NCBI RefSeq assembly: GCF_963583255.1
Contig: NC_084808.1
Coordinates: 13,353,501 to 13,417,500 of the forward strand
Direction: 5' to 3'
DNA length: 64,000 bases
Source: Pyrus communis
Lineage: Eukaryota; Streptophyta; Magnoliopsida; Rosales; Rosaceae
A program made the position numbers and the translations under genes. The notes below the pieces were generated by a model that saw nothing but the letters and a program-made list of their open reading frames with translations, ran no database searches and was not told where the DNA came from. This document shows positions 24,999-37,693 of the stretch, piece after piece; position 1 is the first letter of the stretch; each line of letters starts with the position of its first letter.

Positions 24999-25009
24999 TT
25001 TGTTGTTAC

Positions 25010-26400
25010 TTCGTTGCCAATTGTCCTAAATAAAGTAATTTACATATAGTGAATAGTATGAATCAGTATCTATCTACTAACAAACTCTCTATGTCAACCA
25101 AAAGATAGTAGAAAAACAATTTTTTCCTCTATTTATAATTCAATAAAAATATTTAAAAAATCATAAGCGTTAAGATAATTTCGGACAAAAAGAATTTTAC
25201 TATTTTTCTCTTTTTCTTCACCAACATATTATCATAACATTCCACCCTAACCCCTGTTAAAAAAACAAAAAAAAACTGGTCTCACAGACAAAGTGTGTGG
25301 ATTTAGGCTAGTATATGATTATAAAAACATTTTTGGTATACAAGTGGTTTGTGGTTTAAGTAGTTAAAATTCACGAACACAATATCGTTTACTAATGGAA
25401 GTATACCGGAGCATAATGTTCTATTGTGTGGCTACTATGTGCATAGGTGATTGGCGTACAAGAGTAGAGTGATATTGATATGATTACACGTCACGAGATA
25501 TAAGTAATTCAAGTGTCGTAATATGAATGAATATTTATTGATACTTGATGTTGTGGTATAACGAGTAAACGTAACCATAATGTAGATAGACTAGATAACA
25601 GAAGAGGATACATAAAGATTAAAACAATGTTGTGGTATAACGAGTAAACGTAACCATAATGTAGATAGACCAGATAACAGAAGAGGATACATAAAGATTA
25701 AAACCCCACATAAGCTAAGGCTATTTATTTGCTGCAAAGAGGCCGTAGGGATAAAAAAAAAAAAAACTCATGGTAACTTGTTGAGCAAAGTTTATTGGGT
25801 AAAATGGGAATATTTTTGAAGAATCATGTCCGACTAAGAGAAATCATAGTCTGAACCATTCCTCTTGATTGCACGGATGTTCACCTTGCCTAAAAATGTT
25901 TGAACAAAACAAAAAAACCCAACATATCTGCCATTTGATTTGGTCATGGATCCCGTGGAAATGTAGAGGACCTTTTTATTCTCTCCTCCATCAGATGGCG
26001 ATGAATGTATTGTTTGCTTTTAGTCCATCTTTATAGCGTTTTCGTGTTGCGTAGAATCACATTTCTATATATGCATTAACTAATCTCAATGACCTCTTTT
26101 AAGTGGAATCGAATTTCAGTTAAACTTTATCTAATAGTGAATCTTACTTTAAGGTTCACATGCTCTAGGTTTTTTTAATTGGTTTGATAGTACAATTTTA
26201 ATCTTTTTCCATGAAAGTCACATTAAAAGTAGGGTATCCGATTTGGTGAAAACCAAGCGCCGTTATTTGGATAGCTCTGCAACAGACGGTAAAACCCTAA
26301 TTGCCAGGAATTGGCTCTTCCGATAAAACCCTAACTTTGATTTGAACACTTGTCCTATAGTACCGTACACTATATGTCAAGCTAGGGCCTTGTTTCTCAC
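25010..26400. other. Spacer between tRNA-Pro and the HEN2-like pseudogene
   Basis: AT-rich with no coding frame. It holds one tandem duplication (25548-25704). Confidence 0.6.
25548..25704. repeat. 79-bp tandem duplication
   Basis: Two almost identical copies (one T/C change, 'gactag' against 'gaccag') starting 'atgttgtggtataacgagta' at 25548 and 25627. The near identity points to a recent event. Confidence 0.92.
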
Positions 26401-26453
26401 AGGGGAAAGCTCGGTTTCAGCATTCAGGTACGCCAATTTCAGACCAGAAATTG

Positions 26454-26457
<4 letters not shown>

Positions 26458-26488
<31 letters not shown>
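26458..26488. repeat. (CT)n tract in the HEN2-like leader
   Basis: About 15 CT units, in a position that would be 5' leader or leader intron of the HEN2-like gene. Confidence 0.85.
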
Positions 26489-26491
<3 letters not shown>

Positions 26492-26842
26492 CATTTTCGT
26501 CTAAGTTCTCACAATTTTCGTGGAATTTGGGTTAACTTAATTAATCTGAATCTTCCTTAGGGTAACCTAGCTGACGCTGGTCATACGTGCAATGGCTACC
26601 TGAAATCCAAAAGCAATTTCTTTTTTAAATAAAAAATGAAATCCAAAAGCAATTTTTGGAATATTTGTGACGATTATATTCTTCCAAGTATTGGGTCCTA
26701 TTGATTTTCCTCCAAAAAAAGACAAGGTAAATTACTTTTGTGTTGAACGAACGACATTTTGTTTCATCTGCAGAAGGAAAATCCAATATTATTAGTAGGA
26801 GAATTTGTTGGGTTTAGCTGAGAAGTGGATGTAGTTTTAGTG

Positions 26843-29800
26843 ATGGAAGAATCTCCAACGCCTGCGAAACGAAAAGAACCTGAAGCGTCAGAGATCACAG
26901 AAACTCCCACCGATGAATCTCCCCTGAAGCGACGCCATTTGACTCGAACATGTGTGCATGAGGTTGCAGTTCCCAGTGACTACGCTTCGACCAAGGATGA
27001 GTCGGTTTATGGAACCCTTTCAAATCCTCTGTATACTGGCGAGGCGGCCAAGACATACCACTTTACCCTTGACCCCTTTCAGCAAATTTCTGTGGCATGC
27101 TTAGAACGGAAGGAATCGGTTTTGGTCTCCGCCCATACTTCAGCTGGTAAGACTGCAGTCGCAGAGTACGCGATTGCCATGGCTTTTAGAGACAAGCAGA
27201 GGGTTATATATACTTCGCCATTGAAGGCTCTGAGCAACCAGAAGTATAGAGAGCTCAGCCAGGAGTTTGAAGATGTTGTTGGATTGATGACTGGAGATGT
27301 TACACTCTCACCAAATGCTAGTTGTTTGGTTATGACTACTGAGATCCTTAGGGGAATGCTTTACAGGGTTCGGAGGTTTTAAAGGAAGTCGCCTGGGTTA
27401 TCTTCGATGAAATTCATAACATGAAGGATCGTGAAAGAGGGGTTGTTTGGGAAGAGAGTATTATATTTATGCCTCCAGTTGTTAAAATGGTTTTTCTTTC
27501 AGCCACAATGTCGAACGTAACTGAGTTTGCAGAGTGCATTTGTAATTTGCACAAACATCCTTGTCATGTGGTGTACACAGATTTTCGACCAACTCCTCTG
27601 CAGCATTACGTTTTTCCGGTGGGTGGGAATGGGTTGTATCTTGTGGTGGATGAGAATGAACAATTCAGGGAGGAAAATTTTGTGAAGCTTCATGATACTT
27701 TCTCAAAGCAAAAGTTGGGTGATGGTCACAGAAATAACAAGGCTAGTGGGAGACTTGCAAAAGGTGGGAATGCATCCGGGGGTTCAGACATATTCAAAAT
27801 TGTGAAGGTGTGCTCTTCAACTTTAACTTTCGTTCTTCCCTCTTGAAGGTTTGCTCTTCCTTCCAAAGGTGGTTTTTCTAGTATTTGAAAAAATACCATG
27901 AAAAAATATTACATCTTTTTACCTGTTATTAGTTCCAATAAGTATAATTATTCTTGTCCAAAAAATATTACATCTATTTACCTATTCTTGTCCGAAAAGT
28001 AATTTGGTCATTGTTTAGAGTATTGAGTAGGACATCTAAAGATTATAGTTATAAGAACAAAGAGAAAGAAAGAAAAAAGAAAAGTAGAGTATAAAATGCT
28101 CTCATAGCGTAATGTTTTCTTTAGTAGCTTGTTTGGCAAGTTGCCTAAAGGCTGGGTTATCACATGGACTGTTAGAAATGAGGCTGCTCCCCACATTCAA
28201 GGCTCTTAGAGCAAATACTTCTATATTGATCCAACAAATTTTGGTGCTTTATTCAATTGACATCACTCATATGCCTGTCTTTCTTCGTTCATTCGCTCAT
28301 TTACTTATTTAATACCACTTTTATGCCATAAATTTTCAGATGATTATGGAACCGAAATTTCAGCCAGTTATAATTTTCAGCTTCAGTAGAAGAGAGTGAA
28401 CAACATGCGATGTCCATGTCTAAGCTTGATTTTAACAGCCAAGACGAAAAGGATGCTGTTGAACAGGTTTTTCGTAATGCAATACTCTGCTTAAACGAGG
28501 AAGACAGGGAGTTGCCTGCTATTGAGTTGACGCTGCCACTTCTTCAGTGAGGAATTGCTGTTCATCATTCCGGCCTTCTTCCTGTTATCAAGGAACTGGT
28601 AGAACTTCTCTTCCAAGAAGGCCTTGTAAAAGCCCTTTTTGCTACTGAGACAGTAAGAATCTTTCTTAAGCACCTTTTTCCTTCTGTTTCGGTCTCCTTT
28701 TTCATATATTTAGTTTAGAGCTGTACCTTACTTAGTTTCTTTCTGTCTTAGATGTGAAGATAATAATTAATTTCTTTCTATCAATATCTGTACTTTGTGA
28801 ACAGTTTGCAATGGGCTTAAATATGCCAGCAAAAACTGTTGTTTTCACAGCTGTTAAGAAGTGGGATGGTGATAGTCACCGGTATATCGGATCTGGTGAG
28901 TATATCCAGGTAAGTGAAGAGTTTTTTTGCTTTTCTTTAGGAGAAATAATAAGTGAAAATGACATGTGTCTGTATATTTGTGCGTGCTACATGATTATTT
29001 TCTTTTTCTGATTATTAACTATTATCTTAATTGCTCTAGATGAGTGGAAGGGCTGGGCGTCGTGGCAAAGATGAGCGGGGTATTTGTATCATAATGATTG
29101 ATGAACAGGTGATTCTACTAGTAGTCATCTTTCCGTAGTATACAAGTGCTACTCACTAATTTCTGTATAGATTCAAAATTGATAAATTTAACATTATACA
29201 TCAATCATTGGAAGTCCTTCCATATGTTGAGGTCTTCCATTTAGTCACCTTGAGTTTAACTGTTCCTTTGCTTTGTTATGTTTTATTGTCCTATATTTTC
29301 GGAGCTAAATTCATATTTATAAAGGGTATAATGAGAAAGACCCCTTTTATTTATTTATGCTTGGGTATAATGAGAAAGATCCCTTTTATTTATTTATGTT
29401 TGGTTATATCACATGAATTCTATCGCAGCCCAGTGTGATGTTGAACAAGCAAGAAAGCCATTTACTTTCATAAGTCATGAAATGAATTCTTACCTTGTTA
29501 CTTTTTGCAGATGGAAATGAACACACTCAAGGATATGGTTTTGGGTAAACCAGCTCCTTTAGTTAGTACTTTCAGACTCAGCTATTACTCAATTTTGAAT
29601 TTGTTGAGCCGTGCGGAAGGCCAATTCACAGCTGAACACGTGATAAAGAATTCATTCCACCAATTTCAGTATGAAAAGGTTTCTATGGAATCACATATTT
29701 TATTTGTTCTGCACCAGAATCTGGTGCATAATGACTAACCACTACAGATCTTTCTCTCATATTTAGGCTTTACCTGGTATAGGGGAAAAGGTCTCGAAGC

Positions 29801-30998
29801 TTGAGGAGGAAGCAGCATTGCTTGATGCATCAGGAGAGGTTGTCTTTCCGCCTCAATTTCAAATTTGTTTTTTTTGTTATTGTTGCATGCTTATGGGTTA
29901 ACGTTTTATGTGCAGGCTGAAGTTGCTGAGTATCATAAGATAAAACTTGATATAGCTCAACTTGAGAGGAAAATGATGTCAGAGATAACAAGACCTGAAG
30001 GAGTTCTGTATTTTCTTCTTCCTGGCCGCCTGGTATGTGCTGAGAATGGTCAAGCTATTTGAAATTTTGCAAACTTATTGCAGTTGTTTTCTAATAGCAT
30101 TTAAATTGGATAATGTAGTCTCTTAGTTGAAATTTAACCTTTACTTTGTGTAGATGCGTATTTAATAGCTTTGGAACTGAAAAATGCGGTCTAAAGTTTT
30201 TTCTTCTAATTTCTGTTTGATGCTTAGATATGTGTTCTGATTGAAGTGCTATTCTGTCAGACACAATAAGAAAATATTTACTTTTTTTCTTGTCGCACTG
30301 ATGTCTTACCTAATCATTTATTGATATTAATTTTTCATTTTATGTCTTGTCTTTAAGCTTCTATGTTCACTTCAATTATATGGTAGCTTAAGGTCTATGG
30401 CTGCGTCACCTTGATAGCTTGTAAAACTTAGAAATGCAAATGTTAATTTTCAACTACAAGGGTTGAAGGTCATGTCTTTGCCTGTTCTTCAGAAAGTGTT
30501 TTTCTTTACGCAGGTCAAGATTAGGGAAGGTAGTACAGATTGGGGCTGGGGAGTTGTAGTTAATGTGGTTAAAAAGCCGTCATCCGGGTTAGGCACACTG
30601 TCCTCGCACGGTGGTGGGTATATAGTGGATACTTTGCTCCACTGTTCTCCTGGTTCAAGTGAGAACAGTTCACAGCCAAAACCTTGTCCTCCTCATCCTG
30701 GAGAAAAGGGTGAAATGCATGTAGTAAGTTCATGCACTTGAAGCAACTGAATTGTAAAGTTCAGATGTGGTTCATTAAGTTTTCAAGTAATTGAATTGGT
30801 TTTTCTGGGGTTCCTGATATTTCTTTCCCTTTGTTTTAGGTCCCTGTACAATTGTCCCCGATTTCTGCTCTAAGCAAACTCAGAATATCAATCCCTTCTG
30901 ATTTGCGGCCGTTGGAGGCGAGGCAAAGTATTCTTCTAGCTGTTCAGGAGCTGGGAACTCGTTTTCCACAAGGCCTTCCAAAGCTGAATCCTGTAAAG
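26843..30998 (+). pseudogene. HEN2: HEN2/MTR4-like exosome DExH RNA helicase, broken and truncated
   Basis: HEN2 is the nucleoplasmic MTR4-type helicase that feeds RNA to the exosome. Nine exon segments are recognisable: 26843-27807, 28340-28652, 28805-28909, 29040-29108, 29511-29678, 29767-29838, 29916-30032, 30514-30723, 30840-30998. They cover the N-terminus ([16 protein letters not shown]), motif I ([14 protein letters not shown]), the DEIH box, SAT, motif VI (QMSGRAGRRGKDERG) and part of the arch. Three lesions are visible: a one-base loss in LYRGSE at about 27,367 that shifts into TAA at 27,379-27,381; a one-base loss in RRECEQ at about 28,398 giving TGA; and CGA to TGA in LLQRGIAV at about 28,548. 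The exons after VQELGTRF..LNPVK are absent, so about 370 C-terminal residues (rest of the arch and the DSHCT domain) are missing. Conserved positions are also changed (DEIHYM to DEIHNM, AEWIC to AECIC). The remaining splice sites look normal, so the decay is fairly recent. A working paralogue presumably exists elsewhere. Confidence 0.92.
29323..29403. repeat. 41-bp tandem repeat in a HEN2-like intron
   Basis: Two copies of a unit containing 'gggtataatgagaaaga' and 'cccttttatttatttatg'. Confidence 0.85.
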
Positions 30999-31017
30999 GT
31001 AATAATGATCAACTGTC

Positions 31018-31126
31018 TTTGGCACATTGGGGCAAAAGACTTTCTGTCTACCATATTATTACGACAGTTTCCTGTTGTCAAAAGACTTTCTGTCTACCAC
31101 ATTGGGGCAAAAGACTTTCTGTCTAG
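31018..31126. repeat. Local repeat cluster at the HEN2-like breakpoint
   Basis: The string 'caaaagactttctgtcta' occurs three times (near 31033, 31079 and 31108), twice preceded by 'cacattgggg'. It begins about 20 bases after the last recognisable helicase exon, so it marks or lies close to the junction with the retrotransposon. Confidence 0.85.
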
Positions 31127-31349
31127 CATTTTAAATAATTTTAACCCGAATGTTATTATTATTTTGTTTCTACAATCAACCCCGTATGGCCCGATTTATT
31201 AAATTTATTAAAAATAACCTGTAATCCCTTAATTTGATAATGAATCCAAAATTATTAACCTGAAGATCACCTTTGAACATTAACGATTCAATAATTTATT
31301 TTTATACTTTAAACCGTTGACATACTTTCGTAGTAACGAAGCTCTCACA

Positions 31350-34300
31350 CTTGAGTTCCCGATGAACCTCAAATCCATTACACTTAAATCAGCATATTGC
31401 ATTATGTGTTTTTGCAGGAACCTCTCCTTTATGAACTAAACATTCATAAACTAAATTGAACATGTAGTTTCAAATTTAGTGTCTTTGAAACCCGAAGTTT
31501 TCATAAAACAATACACCCATGAAAACCCAACGTTTTTCATGAAAACCATGTCTTAGAACTCGAATGTTCTAACTTAGATGCTTATGGATGATTCATTCCC
31601 ATAACACCAAACACAATATTGTTCCCTCCAATTTAGTGGATTGTCGAACTGTCACAAGTTCGATTTCCCTTATTTGGACATTTCTAAGAGAAACCACTTT
31701 ATGTGGGGTACAAGACGTGAATCTCCACTTGAATATTAAGAAGCTGAGAAACCACTGAAGCCAACAATGGCATAGAAGAGCTGAATAAGCCTCCGCCATG
31801 ATCTTTATTCGAAGACTTATGCTTGAAGCATTACAAACGAAAGTACGTCCCAAACAAGGATTCCATGGCTCTTTGGCTTGCTCCTATAAACCGTCTAATC
31901 ATGAAAGACATTGCCTGAAGCACACCATGATTACGTCTATGAATGAGTACAATTCTGAAGTTTATAAATCCGATCGAATTTTGAGTGGAGAATACTTTTC
32001 TCATCCTTCCATATTTCTAACTTGCTACTGAAGCAATAGTGTAGAAAACGGAAGTTTACCAAATTCTTGGATCTATTTACTACCACAACATATGGTAGAA
32101 TCAAGGCCTGCCAAGGTGTGGCATCATGCTCAAAGCATGATCCTTGGCACCTAAGACCTAAAACTTCAAGAATAAGGGATAGTATTCCCAAAGCTTAGCC
32201 TTGCAGAATCTAGTAGTCAATATGTGAGACTAATCTTGCTCCACCAAACATTGTTGGAAGAGCAGAATTTTGACATGGATGACCTTGTTGGTTGAATCCT
32301 TTTAGTAAACCATTTACTTTGTGTACATTTTTCCATGTTCTTGGATTCATGTTTAGTGTATGTTTTACTTATGGATAATCTTATTGATATTGTCCTCAAA
32401 TATGAGTTAATTGAATCATGTTTCTTAATACATATGATCGATTCAACTAAACACATGATTAGGTAGGAATGTGGGAAAGTTAGTTGTCTAGATGAATGCG
32501 ATACTACGCACACTAACTTTACACTTAAATCACATCTTTAACAATGACTTCAGGTCTATCCAACTTAATTAAGAGCATTTGGCACACTCCTCGTTGTATG
32601 AATGGTACTAAATTACCATGTAAAGGACCTTAAATTCTCCCTGTTGTTGAGTTCTTAAGGATATTCGAGAGAACAATGATCATCAATGGAACCACTAAAG
32701 AAAATAGAGTGAAACATCTTCGCACCACCTCCAAAAATGAGTCTGAAGCTTTGATTTGGGGCCAATAGGTTGTCCCCTAACTGGGAATACACCACATGTG
32801 GTCGGCCTGGAGCTTGGTGATTGAGCAGTTTACTTGTTTTGGCACAACCTTTTGGGACACTTAGGTTAAACAATCATGCTACGACGTATCTCATTACTCG
32901 AAGTAAGGATATTGTGCCTACAAGCACACTTTGCCAAGCCTGCTCATTAGGGAAATTGATTTCTATATCATCCCTCGCAAAGATACGAAATTACCTTTCT
33001 TTTCACAGTGAATTCAAGGGAATATATGTGGACTAATCCAACCAAAATGCAGACCATATAAATACTTATGGTTTTGGTTGATGAATCGACAAACTGGTCA
33101 CATGTTTGTCCACACACATTACTGCTAAACCTTATGGCAGATTAAGGGTTCACCACCCTACTTATCGCTTAAAGTCTGGGAGACTGGATAATGCCGGAGA
33201 GTTTATATCGACGGTTTTCGATTAAGTATTGCATGTATTTTGGGTTTATAATTGAACATCGAATTCCCATGTTCACCCTAAATAGCCTCGTGTAGCGATC
33301 ATAAAGCACAATTTAAATGATCGCCCAAATTTTGGTAAACATACCAAGTTTTCGGTTTCTGCCTAGGGCTATGCAATCTTGTACGCAGTTATGTTGGTCT
33401 GCCTTGAGGCCCATTGCCACCCAACCTATATGACATTACAGTTGGTTACTGGGTACGAACCTGACGATTTTCATATTTACACATTTGGGTGTGCATTCCA
33501 TGTGCTAAGTTGCATCGCCGCAATGTACCAATATGGATCCTCAAAGAAGGATGTGAATCTTTGTCGATTATGATTCCCCTTCACACTAGCTCTCTTCGAT
33601 CCCCGTACCGCATAAGTATGATAAGCAAGTGCGATGAATTTTAGATTTCATAATGTTGCTCCAAATGCATTCCTCTAATCTAGCTAAAGTGACGAGATCA
33701 TATACCAGCTGCAAACATGCCTACAAGGATAGATGTACTTAACAGATGTCAAGTCAACATCCCTGAAGGGTGTGCTGTCTCTGTTGGACGATCCGGTACA
33801 CTGGCGAATAGCCAATCAATCTATCTTGCCCTGGAGCACGACAGATCATTCGGTTCGTAGGATTCACTTCCCTAGAAGAGGAAGATACGACACAACAATG
33901 AATCTAAACTCGATCGCTATCTCAAATCATTTCCATCTCATGAGATTAATCCGGATTACTCTAGAGACTTGAAGTTCTTGGTCCAGTATACTAGTTTTGA
34001 TGAGCTACATAGAATTGAAATGAGATTACCATCGATGATGTTTTCACTTATATGGTAGCTACCGACATAAATAAAAAGCGATGATATCGAACCGTGTTTC
34101 GTTGATTAAGTGACAACGTAGAACTGATTGGACAACTAAAGTTACAATCCAGGTCAAATTCCTTACCAAAGTGTGTTTTAGACTTGTCATTCCTACACTA
34201 CCCAAGGTAACCCTGTTATGTTACAAGTGGGAAAGGAAGCGTTATGAGATGAATGAAATAGTGCGATATGATGCACGCCTTACGAAGCAAGGTTTCTTTC

Positions 34301-35960
34301 AAACATCTTATGATCAATAGCAGCATTATGAAATATGGTTAGTGTTTTCTCCATAGGGATATAGATACGAAGATTTACATGTAAGTTCCCAAAGAATTAC
34401 ACGGACTGGTTCAAATAATTCCAAACCATTGAACACCCTCTTAACTTGTTTGGGGCGTTCACTTACAATCCAACGGATGTGGTATACCTGTCTAAGTGAT
34501 TATTTGATCAGTCAAGGATGAATTATGCCCTTGCGTGTTAAACTATGAAGTCTTATTCTGAATTGCTAGAGTTATAGTTTATATCGTTGACATAAATCTC
34601 GCTAAGACTCCAGAAGAGCTTGAGAAAACTGCCTCGCACTTGAAGATGGAATTTGAGATGAAGGATCTTAGGAAAACTCGTTTATGCCTTGACCTGAAGT
34701 TCAAGCGTTGTTTTGACAGTACCTTGGTCTACTAGTCAAACTACACCTCGAATGTGTCACTTTTAAGTATACATTTGATTGTCCATACGTTATATACAAT
34801 TGAGACCCTTGACGAGCTTATGGAATCCGAAATTCCATATCTAAGTTCAACTTTGTGCTTCGTTGTACTTAGCTCATTGTATTTAGTCAGGACATCTCCT
34901 TTGCTGTTGATCTTGGTAACGATGTAGCACCACGCCTACACGCATCCACTGAATTGGTATTAAAGACGTACCTTGAAGGTACTACGAGGGCAAATCCCAA
35001 TGCATCTCGAGCAGATCCAACTCCCTTGATTCTCAAAATGATGGTTGCCTTGTTTGTTATGCTGACACTGATTACTTATCAAACCCGCACAAGGCAAAAT
35101 CCCCGAATTCTTATGTCTTTACCGTTAGGGATATCGCAATATCTTGGAAGTCCACGATATGACCTTAGTTGCGAAATATTTGAATCATTCTAAGATTCAC
35201 CTTACTTCACTACGCCACAAGTGAGACATGGTTAGGAGTTCTTGTTGAGCATATTCGAAGTACTTGCTGTTTTCATCCATCGTTGAGTCCCAACGACAAT
35301 CCATGAAGATTATGCCGCATGTATCAACCCGACTAAGCCATGATACATCAACAAAGTCAACGCCAAGACAAATTACGTCTACATCTACATCAACAAAGCG
35401 TCAGGAGTTTGAAGTCATGCAAGCCGATCCTAGACAACCTTGCCAACCTCTACATGACATCACTACCGAAGTCAACCTTCTAGAAGCTTGTTCGAGAAAT
35501 TGGTATGCCTAGCTATTCATATGCAATGCTTGTAGTTCTCATTTGGAAGTTATGTCAAATTCAGGGGGAGTATCCAGAAGTATACTCACTTGATCTTAAT
35601 GTACTCTTTTTCCCTATGATTAGGAGCATTTTTCCCACTGGGTTTTTCCTACCTAACTAGGTTTTAATGAGGCACCCATCCTGGGCTGATCATACCCTTT
35701 GTGAGCTCTTCTACTTGCATCCAAAAGACGTATAGTTTTGGCTTACTGCAACTTCTCATTTTTCTCCTTAGCCTATGGGTTTTTCTCCCACCTTGAGTTT
35801 TACCATAGCGAAGTTTTGTGAGTTTTACTTTTTATGCATTCTTCCATTGATCTGAGACTCGCATTCGCTCATTGTGCCAACGACTTCATCAATTGTACTT
35901 ACTTCATCATTGAAGACTTGATGTGCCATATAGTTGAGTATTTACACACTCAAGGGGGAG
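31350..35960 (+). mobile_element. Decayed Ty1/Copia retrotransposon, internal region
   Basis: Polyprotein pieces appear in the Copia order in shifting frames with many stops: gag-like AMIFIRRLMLEAL and MNEYNSEVYKSDRI (31.79-31.97 kb), gag-pre-integrase TLCQACSLGKLIS (32.9 kb), integrase RLDNAGEFIST then FGFIIEHRIP (33.18-33.27 kb), a LQLVTGYEPDDFHIYTFGCA region (33.43-33.5 kb), reverse transcriptase NEIVRYDARLTKQGF (34.25 kb) and TPEELEKTASHLKMEFEMKD (34.6 kb). It ends in the purine tract 'caagggggag' before the LTR. No 5' LTR or primer-binding site is evident, so it is 5'-truncated. It has the same direction as the broken helicase. Confidence 0.88.
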
Positions 35961-36229
35961 TGTTGCAATCCTATTAGATTAGAAATGTGATTGTGCAAAT
36001 CCTAATTTATCTTAGAATATCTCTCATATTCCTATTAAGAGTAGATTACCTATTAAATGTTGTAATCCTAAAGGGTAAGGAATTAACCTTCCCTACTACT
36101 ATAAATAAAGGCACAATGTGGTGGAATAACACAAACCCACAATTACACATCTCTATCCTCTCTACTATTGCCGCACCTTTCTCTATTTCTATGGCCTCCA
36201 TAATTGTTCAGTAAATTATGCCTACAACA
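35961..36229 (+). mobile_element. 3' LTR of the Copia element
   Basis: The 269-bp segment starts TGTTGCAATCC directly after the purine tract and ends CCTACAACA, giving TGTTG...CAACA ends. It includes 'ctactataaataaagg' as a TATA box near 36,100. No second LTR is found upstream. Confidence 0.85.
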
Positions 36230-36239
36230 ATAAGGTGTT

Positions 36240-36560
36240 TTTTTTTAAATTAAATTAAACTTAGTTCAAACCCTTTTCATTAAAGCATCCTTAAATTTAT
36301 TTGTTAATTTAATTAAACTACCGTCAGATGTTTTAAAATTTAACTGTTGAATATGAATAAATTATTGCAAGGTAAAAGTTGGACCCCAAAAAGGGGCTAC
36401 AAGGGGGACTACATTTGGCCACCCTGATTCCCCTTTGGCCAAATAATGGCCTTGTGGACTCTATAAATTATAGTCCAACCATTGGTTGGAGATGAGTTTT
36501 TGAACAAATCATGCTACTTTTTGACTTTTGGACATTTAGCTCACTTCATTGGAGATGGCC
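36240..36560. mobile_element. MITE, copy 2 of the PBA1-intron family, left end missing
   Basis: It follows the copy at 22039-22306 through 'ttgttaatttaattaaacta', 'acatttggcca.cctga', 'tttggccaaataatgg' and 'ggttggagatgagttttt', and ends with the right terminal repeat 'cattggagatgg'. About 100 internal bases present here are absent from copy 1. The left terminal repeat is not present next to the LTR end at 36,229. Confidence 0.75.
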
Positions 36561-37450
36561 TTGTGGCTCATTTGTTACCACAAACTGTCTTTGTTGGATT
36601 GACTTAGCATGAACTGAATTGTAAAAGAATTGTGATGCATTTGGTACAGTTTCAAGCTAAAAAATTGGACAACGAAAACATAATTATTTGAATGATGGAA
36701 TACTATCATTCGTAATTTCAGGAACTTTTTTCTCACCTCATGAGCCGAAAGATTAATACTTGGAACAAGAGGGTGATCGGAATCAAGTGTTGAACTTGGG
36801 TGTTGAAAATTCTTAAGCCTACCCTATTTCCTCCCAGATTGTTGGTTATCTTCAGAATATAGTGTATTTGACAACTTTGTGTTGCCAGGTAAAATCTAAA
36901 ATGCTTGTGACAAAAGCACTTTTATTTCTTTCATACTTACTTTCTTTGTCTCCTTATGGTTAAACTATTCTCGATTTTGCTTTGGTTTTTATTAAATTAT
37001 TCTTCAACTAAAAATGTCTTACGTTCTATTGTGAATATAATAATCTAGTGTGAGATTTGCATATAATAATTTTGTTTTGTCAATATAATATATACTCTAC
37101 ATGCCCATTTTACATTGCGACACATGTCGTTCATTTATATTTACTTGTATTGTAACACATTACACACGACTTGCTAATCCACGTGTTAGTGATTGTTGTG
37201 AGGACTTACTAGCGAGTGTTTTAAGTGCACTTTCACGGCATCGGAACACCGCCGCCGCAGTGGCTGTGTAGTAGCCGTGCAATCTAACTAGCTCTCCTCC
37301 GTCAGCCGTCCTCCACTCCTCTTCCTCCCTTCACCGCCCAGCTCGGCCCACACTCCTCCTTCTCCTTCATTGGCAATTTGGCATTGTCAACAGCAACATC
37401 AGTAACCTAAACTCATTGTAAGGTTAGTCTGTGAATTCGATTTAATGTTT
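36561..37450. other. Spacer and promoter region upstream of the biotin carboxylase gene
   Basis: No coding frame and no match to the missing helicase exons. The part from about 37,230 to 37,380 is GC-richer (CCGCCGCC and CTCCTC runs) and could be a proximal promoter or leader. Confidence 0.5.
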
Positions 37451-37652
37451 TGCTTTTCGTTTTATATCTCGTTTTGAGGATTATGGATAGAGAGTGGAGT
37501 GGCCGCCGGGGAAGGGGGAGGGCGGCGGCTGTCAGGGCTGGCGGTACTTTTCCCATTTCCTTGTGGGCGGAGATTTCAATCACTCGCTCCCCTCGTTTTT
37601 ATCGACAACTCTACTCTCTTTATATCTACCCTCGGACATTCCCACGTTCTCA

Positions 37653-37653
<1 letters not shown>

Positions 37654-37692
<39 letters not shown>
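37654..37692. repeat. (CT)n tract in the biotin carboxylase leader
   Basis: About 19 uninterrupted CT units. A GT-AG pair (cagaaag|gtattt at 37,781 and aactcag|gtcg at 38,039) suggests a leader intron just downstream that would end 17 bases before the start codon. Confidence 0.85.

Positions 37693-37693
<1 letters not shown>

Noticed and set aside
26825..26842. Earlier start of the helicase frame
   Set aside because: The codon is GTG and the added residues do not match HEN2; ATG at 26,843 does.
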